From Sva-07 sp035527095 (GTDB taxonomy: Bacteria > Actinomycetota > Acidimicrobiia > Acidimicrobiales > Ilumatobacteraceae), in contig DATLBC010000141.1 in assembly GCA_035527095.1 (NCBI GenBank), forward strand, positions 1 to 5,463: a DNA stretch of 5,463 nt, given 5' to 3'. The notes beneath the pieces were generated by a model. It made no database searches. It saw nothing but the letters and a program-made list of their open reading frames with translations, and was not told the DNA's origin. Every line of letters begins with the position of its first letter. Position 1 is the stretch's first letter. The translations under genes were made by a program, and so were the position numbers. Shown here one piece after another: positions 1 through 5,463 of the stretch.

Positions 1-2279
1 AGACCGGCGAGCATCGCGGCCGTGGCCAACACCTGGCTGACCGTGACCACGCCGGTGCCGCCGATTCCGGTGAGCCGCACCGTCATGTCGCTGCTGTCGA
101 CGAGTCCAGCGGTTGGAGCCGGCAGGTCGGTCGGGGCGTCGAGCCGGACGGGTCGGGTTGTCGCAACCTTCTGGTCGGCGTCGACGGTGACCGTGGCAAA
201 CGACGGGCAGTCGCCTTGGAGACACGAGAAGTCGAAGTTGCAGCTCGTCTGATGAATGCGGGTCTTGCGTCCGTAGGGCGTGTCGACCGGCTGGACGGAC
301 AGGCAGTTGGACTTGTCGCCGCAATCGCCGCACCCCTCGCACACCCGCTCGTTGATCACGACGCGGAACCCCGGCGTCGGGATCGTCCCGCGGGCCCGAC
401 CGCGACGGTTCTCGGCTGCGCAAGCCTGGTCGTGGATGTGGACGGTCACGCCGGGAATCTCGGCGAGGACCTGTTGGGCTTCGTCGAAACGGCTCCGATC
501 CCAGACTTCGACGCCGTCAGGGAACGACCCAGCGCGATGGCGATGCGGGTCGTCGCTCGTGACGATCACGCGTGAGACGCCTTCGAGGAGCACCAGCGCG
601 GCGACGTCGGGGACCGACATCTGACCCACGGGATCTTGTCCGCCGGTCATGGCCACCGTGCCGTTGTAGAGCAGCTTGTAGGTGATGTCCACGCCGGCAG
701 CGACCGCAGCGCGAACGGCCAACGAACCGGAGTGGAAGAAGGTTCCATCGCCGAGGTTCTGCACGAGATGGGTACGTCCCACGAACGGCGCCATCCCGAT
801 CCACTGGGCTCCTTCGCCGCCCATGCACGTGAGCCCGACGACGTCGCCGACCCGCTCGGGATCCATCATCGCCACCATCGCGTGGCAGCCGATGCCGCCG
901 CCGACGAGCGTGCCGGGCGCAGCGCGCGTGCTGCGATTGTGGGGACAACCCGAGCAGTAGAACGGTGCCCGGTTGACCGTCAGCGGAATGCGGGTGCGTT
1001 GTGGCGTGATCAGGTCGTCGAGTGGTCGAAGCCGATCGGCGAGTCGAGCGGACAACCTTGCATGCAGTGGAGCGAGCAGGGTGTCGACGTCGAGGGTGCC
1101 GTGGCCGGGGATCAACAGGTCGCCGTGTTCGTCGTATCGGCCGACGACACGCGGATGGTGGGCGCCGTCGTAGAACGAACTCTTGAGGAGACCTTCGAGC
1201 GTTGGGTTCTTCTCCTCGACGACGACGACCTCGTCGAGACCGTCGGCGAACTCGCGGGCCTGCGCCGGGTCGAGCGGCACGGGCATCAGCAGTTGGAACA
1301 GTCGGATACCCGAGGCATGCAGGTCGTCGTCGGTGACGAGGCCGAGCACTCGCAGTGCCTCTCGTACCTCGTGGAAGGTGTGGCCACACGCGGCGATGCC
1401 GATCCAGTCGTCGACCGTGTGCGCCACGACTCGATTCAGTCCGTTCTCGACGCCGTAGCGCCGGGCGAGCGGCCAGCGGACCTCCTGGAACTCGCGTTCC
1501 ATGTCGATCGTGTAGGGCGTGATGAGCCGTCCGTTGGGTCGCGGGTGGAACGGGTGCCCGTCGACGTCGATCACGGGCGACGACGCGTGGACGCGGTCGG
1601 GATGCACGTCGACGGTTCCGGTGCCGTCTGCCACGGCGGTCACCAGTTTCAGGCCCGCCCACAGCCCACACGATCGAGACAGCGCAACGGCGTGGCGGCT
1701 CAGATCGAGTGCCTCCTGGACGTCGCCGGGAAACAGGACCGGCATGTGGAGGTCGACCATCGTGGCATCACTCGACGAGGGCAGGGTCGAGGACTTTGCG
1801 GCGGGATCGTCACCGACGACCGCAACCACTCCTCCGTGCATCGACGTGCCGGAGAACACGGCGTGGCGTATCGCGTCGCTGCTGCGGTCGAAGCCAGGGC
1901 CCTTGCCGTACCAGATGCCCACGACACCGTCGTAGCTGGCGTCGTCGAGGGTCATCGCCAACTGGCTGCCCATCACTGCGGTTGCGGCGAGCTCCTCGTT
2001 CACCGCTGGTTGCACCACGATCGGCAGGTCGGGCATCGTGGCCGACGCGCGCCGCAGCTCCTCGGTGAGCGTGCCGACCGGTGACCCCTGGTAGCCCGAC
2101 GCGAACGCTGCTGTGGTCAGACCGAGGCGGCGGTCGAGGCGCAACTGGTCGGTCGCGAGTCGGGCGACCGCTTGGAGGCCGGACAGGAAGACCGTGCCCT
2201 CCTCGAGGCGGAACCGGTCGGCGAGTTCGTACGAGCGACCGGAACCAACCGACTCGGTCTGGTTGCTGTCGATGGTCAC
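1..2279 (-). CDS. Indolepyruvate ferredoxin oxidoreductase family protein, large fused form (C-terminus beyond window)
   Basis: A minus-strand frame stays open for 759 codons from GTG at 2279 to the window edge. Proteins of this family use thiamine diphosphate, CoA and iron-sulfur clusters to oxidatively decarboxylate aryl-pyruvates (from Trp, Phe, Tyr) or other 2-oxoacids to acyl-CoA, reducing ferredoxin in the cytoplasm. Visible in order: an N-terminal pyrimidine-binding-type domain (GYQGSP at residues 62-67, NEE at 94-96, WYGKGPGFDRS at 123-133); the family signature YCSGCPHN at 441-448; a thiamine-diphosphate motif starting GDG at 510-512 and ending LLYN at 536-539; a cysteine cluster (Cys647, 650, 653, 659, 680, 686, 691) suited to Fe-S binding; and GIGGTG at 738-743, which opens the gamma/IorB-type domain. 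The fused family is about 1,150-1,200 residues, so roughly 400 are missing. The start is supported by GGAGG four bases upstream. The fused architecture is known in proteobacteria and actinomycetes. The substrate is inferred from the family only. Confidence 0.93.
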   Translation of the reverse strand, partial: MTIDSNQTESVGSGRSYELADRFRLEEGTVFLSGLQAVARLATDQLRLDRRLGLTTAAFASGYQGSPVGTLTEELRRASATMPDLPIVVQPAVNEELAATAVMGSQLAMTLDDASYDGVVGIWYGKGPGFDRSSDAIRHAVFSGTSMHGGVVAVVGDDPAAKSSTLPSSSDATMVDLHMPVLFPGDVQEALDLSRHAVALSRSCGLWAGLKLVTAVADGTGTVDVHPDRVHASSPVIDVDGHPFHPRPNGRLITPYTIDMEREFQEVRWPLARRYGVENGLNRVVAHTVDDWIGIAACGHTFHEVREALRVLGLVTDDDLHASGIRLFQLLMPVPLDPAQAREFADGLDEVVVVEEKNPTLEGLLKSSFYDGAHHPRVVGRYDEHGDLLIPGHGTLDVDTLLAPLHARLSARLADRLRPLDDLITPQRTRIPLTVNRAPFYCSGCPHNRSTRAAPGTLVGGGIGCHAMVAMMDPERVGDVVGLTCMGGEGAQWIGMAPFVGRTHLVQNLGDGTFFHSGSLAVRAAVAAGVDITYKLLYNGTVAMTGGQDPVGQMSVPDVAALVLLEGVSRVIVTSDDPHRHRAGSFPDGVEVWDRSRFDEAQQVLAEIPGVTVHIHDQACAAENRRGRARGTIPTPGFRVVINERVCEGCGDCGDKSNCLSVQPVDTPYGRKTRIHQTSCNFDFSCLQGDCPSFATVTVDADQKVATTRPVRLDAPTDLPAPTAGLVDSSDMTVRLTGIGGTGVVTVSQVLATAAMLAG

Positions 2280-2283
2280 GATT

Positions 2284-2288
2284 CCTCC
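2284..2288 (-). promoter_or_regulatory. Shine-Dalgarno site for the oxidoreductase
   Basis: The minus strand reads GGGGAGGA just upstream of the GTG at 2279, with the GGAGG core four bases from the start codon. This is the best ribosome-binding site in the window and decides the GTG start, since no ATG lies near the N-terminus in this frame. Confidence 0.7.
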
Positions 2289-2310
2289 CCGGTCGGGCAC
2301 CCCACCCACT

Positions 2311-2323
2311 GTTGTACCTCAAC
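2311..2323. repeat. Short inverted repeat overlapping the candidate -10 box
   Basis: GTTG (2311-2314) and CAAC (2320-2323) form a 4-base inverted repeat with a 5-base spacer. Flanking CCA/TGG bases are offset by one, giving an imperfect 21-base dyad. Its position over the proposed -10 suits an operator, possibly for the adjacent XRE-type regulator. The arms are short, so this could be chance. Confidence 0.3.
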
Positions 2324-2339
2324 TGGCCCACCCGGTCGA
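2311..2339 (-). promoter_or_regulatory. Candidate promoter of the oxidoreductase gene
   Basis: On the minus strand TCGACC (2339-2334) resembles a -35 box (4 of 6 to TTGACA). It is followed by exactly 17 bases and then TACAAC (2316-2311), a -10 candidate (4 of 6 to TATAAT). Transcription would start near 2304, leaving a leader of about 25 bases that contains the Shine-Dalgarno site. If real, the oxidoreductase can be transcribed independently of the regulator gene upstream. In GC-rich DNA such matches arise by chance, so confidence is moderate. Confidence 0.4.
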
Positions 2340-2383
2340 GCACACGAGGGAATCGACGGCCCAGGTGGTTCCTTTCCCGTCCC

Positions 2384-2415
2384 GGGCCCGGCCCCGAGGG
2401 GCAGGGGGCAGGGGG
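2384..2415 (+). other. G-rich block with quadruplex potential after the regulator stop codon
   Basis: The plus strand carries G-runs at 2384-2386, 2398-2401, 2404-2408 and 2411-2415. The last three are separated only by CA dinucleotides and form a near-tandem repeat. This fits a G-quadruplex pattern, with one long first loop of 11 bases. A 12-base palindrome (2391-2402) and a 10-base one (2382-2391) overlap it. The block begins three bases past the regulator's stop codon. On the transcript it is C-rich with no following U-run, so it is not a classical terminator. It may slow polymerase or simply be biased sequence. Confidence 0.4.
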
Positions 2416-2418
2416 AGT

Positions 2419-3255
2419 TCACACCAGGTGGTGGCGCACGCCGAGACGTTCTGCCGAGTCGTCGCCAGGCACAGGGAGCTGAGCGATGACACTCAGCGAC
2501 GGCCATTCGGCGGGAGTCAGCTGTTGGTATTCGAACGTCAACTCACCAGCGGTCGGGTGCCGGAACCGACGCAGGCGGGTCTCGAATCCGGACACGTCGT
2601 GTTCGGCCCACCAGCGGGCGAACTCGCCGCTGTCTTCGCGCAACAGCGCAATCAGTTCGGTCATGGCCTCGTCGTGACGCACCGCCGAGGTCGCCGAGCG
2701 GAACTCCGCGAGCGCCTGGCGGGCGTGGATGTCCCAGTCGACGATCAACTCTCGGGTGGCCGGGTCGGCGAACAACACCCAGAGCAGGTTGCGCCGTGGC
2801 GGCTCGAGGTCGACGATGCGCGGGTACAGGCGGGCCTGCGCGGCGTTCCAGCCGACGAACTCCCAATGCGGCCCGAGCACGTAGGCCGGCGCCGGCATCA
2901 GTGACTCGAGGAGTCGGACCAGCGCACTCGGTGGCTCGGCGGGTGCGTCGACGGTGGCCGTGCCGGGTTCGGTGAGCGAGAGCAGGTGGTCGAGGCCGGC
3001 TTCGTCGAGGCGTAGCGCCCTTCCGATGGCCAGCAACACGTCGTCGGAGGCGTTGATGCGTCGGCCCTGTTCGAGCCACGTGTACCAGGTGAGCGACACG
3101 CCGGCGAGCATCGCCACCTCCTCGCGCCGTAGGCCAGGTGTCCGCCGACCTCGCGCCGAGGGCAGGCCGACCTGTTCGGGTCGGGTGGCCTCGCGTCGGG
3201 CGCGCAGGAACTCGGCGAGTTCCTGGCGATGGTCGGCAGCGGCTGCGGTGGGCAT
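2419..3255 (-). CDS. XRE-family transcriptional regulator with MmyB-like ligand-binding domain
   Basis: A 278-residue cytoplasmic DNA-binding protein. Residues about 10-84 form a Cro/C1-type helix-turn-helix: LRREEVAMLAGVS (42-54), then the recognition segment WYTWLEQGR (57-65), typical of actinobacterial members. Residues about 107-265 match the MmyB-like sensor fold (PAYVLGPHWEFVGWN at 123-137, NLLWVLF at 156-162, HPTAGELTFEY at 233-243). As I recall, a structurally studied member from Chloroflexus bound a fatty acid and was proposed to control neighbouring oxidoreductase genes; the ligand here is unknown. The start is taken as ATG at 3255; an in-frame TTG at 3273 adds six residues and has AGGG nine bases upstream, whereas the ATG lacks a clear Shine-Dalgarno site, so the start is uncertain. 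Length is normal for the family. The gene lies 139 bases upstream of the oxidoreductase on the same strand and is divergent from the peptidase. Confidence 0.92.
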   Translation of the reverse strand: MPTAAAADHRQELAEFLRARREATRPEQVGLPSARGRRTPGLRREEVAMLAGVSLTWYTWLEQGRRINASDDVLLAIGRALRLDEAGLDHLLSLTEPGTATVDAPAEPPSALVRLLESLMPAPAYVLGPHWEFVGWNAAQARLYPRIVDLEPPRRNLLWVLFADPATRELIVDWDIHARQALAEFRSATSAVRHDEAMTELIALLREDSGEFARWWAEHDVSGFETRLRRFRHPTAGELTFEYQQLTPAEWPSLSVIAQLPVPGDDSAERLGVRHHLV

Positions 3256-3318
3256 CGACGCACAGTCAAGCAAGATCGAGCGCCCTGCGGGGGCACCGGA
3301 GCCAATACGGTGGGTGCC
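3256..3318. promoter_or_regulatory. Divergent intergenic region between regulator and peptidase
   Basis: This 63-base segment must hold the start signals of both flanking genes unless each is read from further away. Towards the peptidase I see a TANNNT-type -10 (entered separately). Towards the regulator I see no convincing -35/-10 pair. No perfect long palindrome stands out, so an operator cannot be placed by eye. The arrangement of a regulator divergent from a metabolic gene often means the regulator controls that gene and itself; here that is inference. Confidence 0.45.
3306..3311 (+). promoter_or_regulatory. Candidate -10 box for a leaderless peptidase transcript
   Basis: TACGGT matches the actinobacterial TANNNT -10 pattern and ends seven bases before the GTG at 3319. 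That is the spacing expected if transcription starts on the start codon itself. No Shine-Dalgarno-like GGAGG lies just upstream of the GTG, which also fits a leaderless mRNA. No clear -35 is visible. Confidence 0.4.
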
Positions 3319-4416
3319 GTGACCACCCCCTTCGGCCCACCGTTCATCGATGCGATGCTCGACGACCTGCGCACGCTGGTCGAGATCGAGTCGCCGTCAC
3401 TGGACCTCGATGCGCTCAGCCGTTCGGCCGATGCGTTGGCGGCGATGATCGAGCGGGCACTCGGCCGCCCGGCGACCTTGATCGACAGTGCCGTCGGACC
3501 GCACGTGTACTGGTCAGGAGGTGGCGAGCCCAAGGTGCTGCTGCTCGGACATCACGACACGGTGTTCCCGATCGGCGCGCTCACCGCCCGACCGTTCACG
3601 GTCGCTGCCGGCCATGTGACGGGGCCGGGCGTGTTCGACATGCTGGCCGGCATTGTGCAGGCCCTCCATGGTTTGGCAACGCTCGACGACCTCTCGGGGG
3701 TCGAGCTGTTGTTCAGCGCCGACGAAGAGGTCGGCTCCGCAGTGTCGCGTGAGCTGATCGAGCAGCGTGCGTTGGCCTGCGGCGCGGTACTCGTGCTCGA
3801 ACCGTCGGCCGACGGTGGCGCCCTCAAGACGGGCCGGAAGGGATGCGGCACCTTCGATGTCGTCGTGAACGGCCGGGCCTCCCACGCCGGCCTCGAGCCC
3901 GAGAAGGGCGTCAACGCACTCGTCGAGGTCGCTCATCAGGTGTTGGCGATCAACGAATTCGGTCGCCCCGCTGTGGGAACCACCGTCACCCCGACGGTTG
4001 CCAGCGTCGGCACCGCGGACAACGTCGTTCCAGCACGGGGTCGGATCAAGGTCGATGTGCGCGTCGAGTCCGCCGACGAGAAGGACCGAGTCGAAGCGGC
4101 AATGGCGGCGTTGCGCCCCGTCGACCCCCACTCGACGATCGAGGTGTCCGGGGCGATCAATCGCCCGCCGATGCCCGAATCGGCCTCGGCCACACTCATG
4201 CCGCTCGCCGAGGCGATCGCCCCCGGCATTGTCGGCTACGCCGTCGGCGGCGGCAGCGATGGCAACTTCACGGCAGCGATCGGCGTGCCCACGCTGGACG
4301 GCTTGGGCGCTGTCGGCGGTGGCGCCCACGCCGACCACGAGTACGTCGTGGTCGACACCATGCCCGATCGGGCCCGCCTGATCGCCGGGATCGTCCGCCA
4401 GATCTGCGACGCCTGA
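3319..4416 (+). CDS. M20-family zinc metallopeptidase (glutamate carboxypeptidase-like)
   Basis: A 365-residue hydrolase of the M20 (ArgE/DapE/CPG2) family, which cleaves peptide or amide bonds at a C-terminal amino acid or acyl group using two zinc ions. All expected residues are visible by motif: His78 and Asp80 in GHHDTV, bridging Asp107 in GPGVFDMLAG, catalytic Glu136 and metal ligand Glu137 in SADEEVGS, Glu161 in LEPS, and His337 in GGGAHADHEYV. The dimerisation domain (about 173-285) contains ASHAG with His189, NVVP at 235-238 and DVR at 246-248. GGGSDGN lies at 310-316. No signal peptide or membrane segment is visible, so it is probably cytoplasmic. The GTG at 3319 is chosen because earlier in-frame starts (3229, 3310) would run into or close to the regulator gene and encode non-conserved residues; ATG at 3355 is a shorter alternative. 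Motifs resemble carboxypeptidase G2 more than ArgE, but the substrate cannot be fixed. Its stop is two bases from that of argG. Confidence 0.93.
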   Translation: MTTPFGPPFIDAMLDDLRTLVEIESPSLDLDALSRSADALAAMIERALGRPATLIDSAVGPHVYWSGGGEPKVLLLGHHDTVFPIGALTARPFTVAAGHVTGPGVFDMLAGIVQALHGLATLDDLSGVELLFSADEEVGSAVSRELIEQRALACGAVLVLEPSADGGALKTGRKGCGTFDVVVNGRASHAGLEPEKGVNALVEVAHQVLAINEFGRPAVGTTVTPTVASVGTADNVVPARGRIKVDVRVESADEKDRVEAAMAALRPVDPHSTIEVSGAINRPPMPESASATLMPLAEAIAPGIVGYAVGGGSDGNFTAAIGVPTLDGLGAVGGGAHADHEYVVVDTMPDRARLIAGIVRQICDA

Positions 4417-4418
4417 TC

Positions 4419-5463
4419 TCAGCGATCCAGTGCAGGCGTGATGTCGCCGGATCCCAGCGAGCCGACCTTGCGATAGACGTCGAGCTTGTTGCGGGTGTCG
4501 ACGATGTCGAGGTTGCGCATCGTGAGCTGGCCGATGCGATCGAGTGGTCCGAACGCCGCGTCCTCGACGCGTTCCATCGACAGACGGTCGGGCTCGTAGG
4601 TGAGGTTCTCGCTGACCGTGTCGAGGATCGAGTAGTCGTCGCCTCGGCGGAGCCGCAGTGTCACCTCGCCGGTGACGGCTGAGCCGACCCAACGCATGAG
4701 CGGCTCGCGCAGCATCAGGCTCTGCGGGTCGAACCAGCGGCCTTCGTACAGCAATCGTCCCAAACGGCGCCCCATCGTGCGGTAGTTCTCGATCGTGTTC
4801 TCGTTGTGGATGCCCGTGATCAGGCGCTCGTAGCAGATGTGCAGCAGCGCCAGCGCCGGCCCCTCGTAGATGCCGCGGCTCTTGGCTTCGATGATCCGGT
4901 TCTCGATCTGGTCGCTCATCCCGAGCCCGTGACGTCCGCCGATCGTGTTCGCTTCCATGACGAGGTCGACCTGCGAGTCGAACGTCCGGCCATTGATCGC
5001 GACCGGCCATCCTTCCTCGAAGCGCACGGAGACGTCTTCGGTGTCGATGTCGACAGCCGGATCCCAATGGGCGACACCCATGATCGGCGTGACGATCTCC
5101 ATGCTCGTCGCCAGTTCTTCGAGCGACTTCGCCTCGTGCGTTGCTCCCCAGATGTTCGCGTCGGTCGAGTAGGCCTTCTCGACGGGGTCGCGGTACGGGA
5201 GATCGCGAGCGGTGAGGAACTCGCTCATTCCCTGCCGGCCACCGAGTTCGTCGACGAACGTCGGGTCGAGCCACGGCTTGTAGATCCGCAGGTTCGGGTT
5301 GACCAGCAGCCCGTAGCGGTAGAAGCGTTCGATGTCGTTGCCCTTGTAGGTCGACCCGTCGCCCCAGATGTCGACGCCGTCGTCGGCCATCGCTCGCACG
5401 AGCAGCGTGCCCGTCACGGCGCGGCCGAGTGGCGTGGTGTTGAAGTAGGTCTTGCCGCCTGAG
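4419..5463 (-). CDS. argG: Argininosuccinate synthase, E. coli-like subfamily (N-terminus beyond window)
   Basis: This catalyses ATP-dependent joining of citrulline and aspartate to argininosuccinate, the penultimate step of arginine synthesis, in the cytoplasm. The window holds the C-terminal 347 codons; the frame is open through the right edge. Near-identical blocks to E. coli ArgG include TYFNTTPLGRAVTGT (window residues 5-19), GDGSTYKGNDIERFYRYG (34-51, part of the citrulline/ATP site), EKAYSTD, IGGRHGLGMSDQIENRIIEAKSRGIYE, GRWFDPQ and the near-terminal DRIGQLTMRNLDI. About 95-100 N-terminal residues are missing, including the ATP-pyrophosphatase loop (SGGLDTS in E. coli). The conserved blocks assign it to the longer, about 447-residue subfamily rather than the common about 400-residue form. 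The C-terminus ends slightly earlier than in E. coli. No argH or other arginine gene is visible here. The gene is convergent with the peptidase, with a two-base gap, so neither has room for its own intergenic terminator. Confidence 0.97.
   Translation of the reverse strand, partial: SGGKTYFNTTPLGRAVTGTLLVRAMADDGVDIWGDGSTYKGNDIERFYRYGLLVNPNLRIYKPWLDPTFVDELGGRQGMSEFLTARDLPYRDPVEKAYSTDANIWGATHEAKSLEELATSMEIVTPIMGVAHWDPAVDIDTEDVSVRFEEGWPVAINGRTFDSQVDLVMEANTIGGRHGLGMSDQIENRIIEAKSRGIYEGPALALLHICYERLITGIHNENTIENYRTMGRRLGRLLYEGRWFDPQSLMLREPLMRWVGSAVTGEVTLRLRRGDDYSILDTVSENLTYEPDRLSMERVEDAAFGPLDRIGQLTMRNLDIVDTRNKLDVYRKVGSLGSGDITPALDR

Noticed and set aside
517..1671. A 384-codon minus-strand open frame inside the oxidoreductase
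   Set aside because: It is out of frame with the true gene and is an Arg-rich composition artefact.
636..2084. A 482-codon plus-strand open frame opposite the oxidoreductase
   Set aside because: The opposite strand carries well-conserved family motifs throughout; this frame shows no domain and is an antisense shadow.
2391..2402. Palindrome GCCCCGAGGGGC as a rho-independent terminator of the regulator
   Set aside because: The stem is only four to five base pairs with a tiny loop, and no U-run follows on the transcript.
3229..3318. N-terminal extension of the peptidase from the ATG at 3229
   Set aside because: It would overlap the start of the divergent regulator and encode residues that do not look like an M20 N-terminus; the conserved part begins after 3319.
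3514..5274. A 586-codon open frame on the minus strand spanning the peptidase and argG
   Set aside because: It is antisense to the peptidase and in a different frame from argG. Its translation is low-complexity, rich in Arg, His and Asp, with no recognisable domain, as expected for shadow frames in GC-rich DNA.
4414..5463. Peptidase and argG as an arginine operon with an ArgE-type deacetylase
   Set aside because: The genes are convergent, so cannot share a transcript, and the peptidase motifs resemble carboxypeptidase G2 more than ArgE.

Overview
This is a GC-rich stretch with four protein-coding genes and almost no non-coding space. The strong G/C bias at third codon positions, GTG starts, a leaderless-looking start and an XRE-type regulator with an MmyB-like sensor domain all suggest an actinomycete (Actinomycetota). 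An uncultured or marine Acidimicrobiia-type lineage is a guess from codon style only, not a demonstrated placement.

Layout, left to right. (1) Positions 1-2279, minus strand: the first 759 codons of a large fused indolepyruvate ferredoxin oxidoreductase family protein. Its C-terminal part lies beyond the left edge. (2) 2280-2418: a 139-base gap holding a plausible promoter, an inverted repeat over its -10 and a Shine-Dalgarno site for the oxidoreductase, plus a G-rich block against the stop codon of the next gene. (3) 2419-3255, minus strand: a helix-turn-helix regulator with an MmyB-like ligand-binding domain. (4) 3256-3318: a 63-base divergent intergenic region. (5) 3319-4416, plus strand: an M20-family metallopeptidase with all expected zinc ligands. 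(6) 4419-5463, minus strand: argininosuccinate synthase (argG) of the E. coli-like subfamily, with its N-terminus cut by the right edge. It is tail to tail with the peptidase, with only two bases between the stop codons.

How the genes may work together. The regulator lies just upstream of the oxidoreductase on the same strand and divergent from the peptidase, so it is placed to control either or both. The oxidoreductase would convert aryl-pyruvates (or related 2-oxoacids) from amino-acid transamination to acyl-CoAs. The peptidase could release amino acids or hydrolyse N-acyl or glutamyl conjugates, and ArgG belongs to arginine synthesis. The shared theme is amino-acid metabolism, but a common pathway is inference. 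I see no mobile element, CRISPR array, RNA gene or clearly new system. The points worth a second look are the regulator's possible targets, the two promoter candidates, the tail-to-tail gene pair and the ArgG subfamily.
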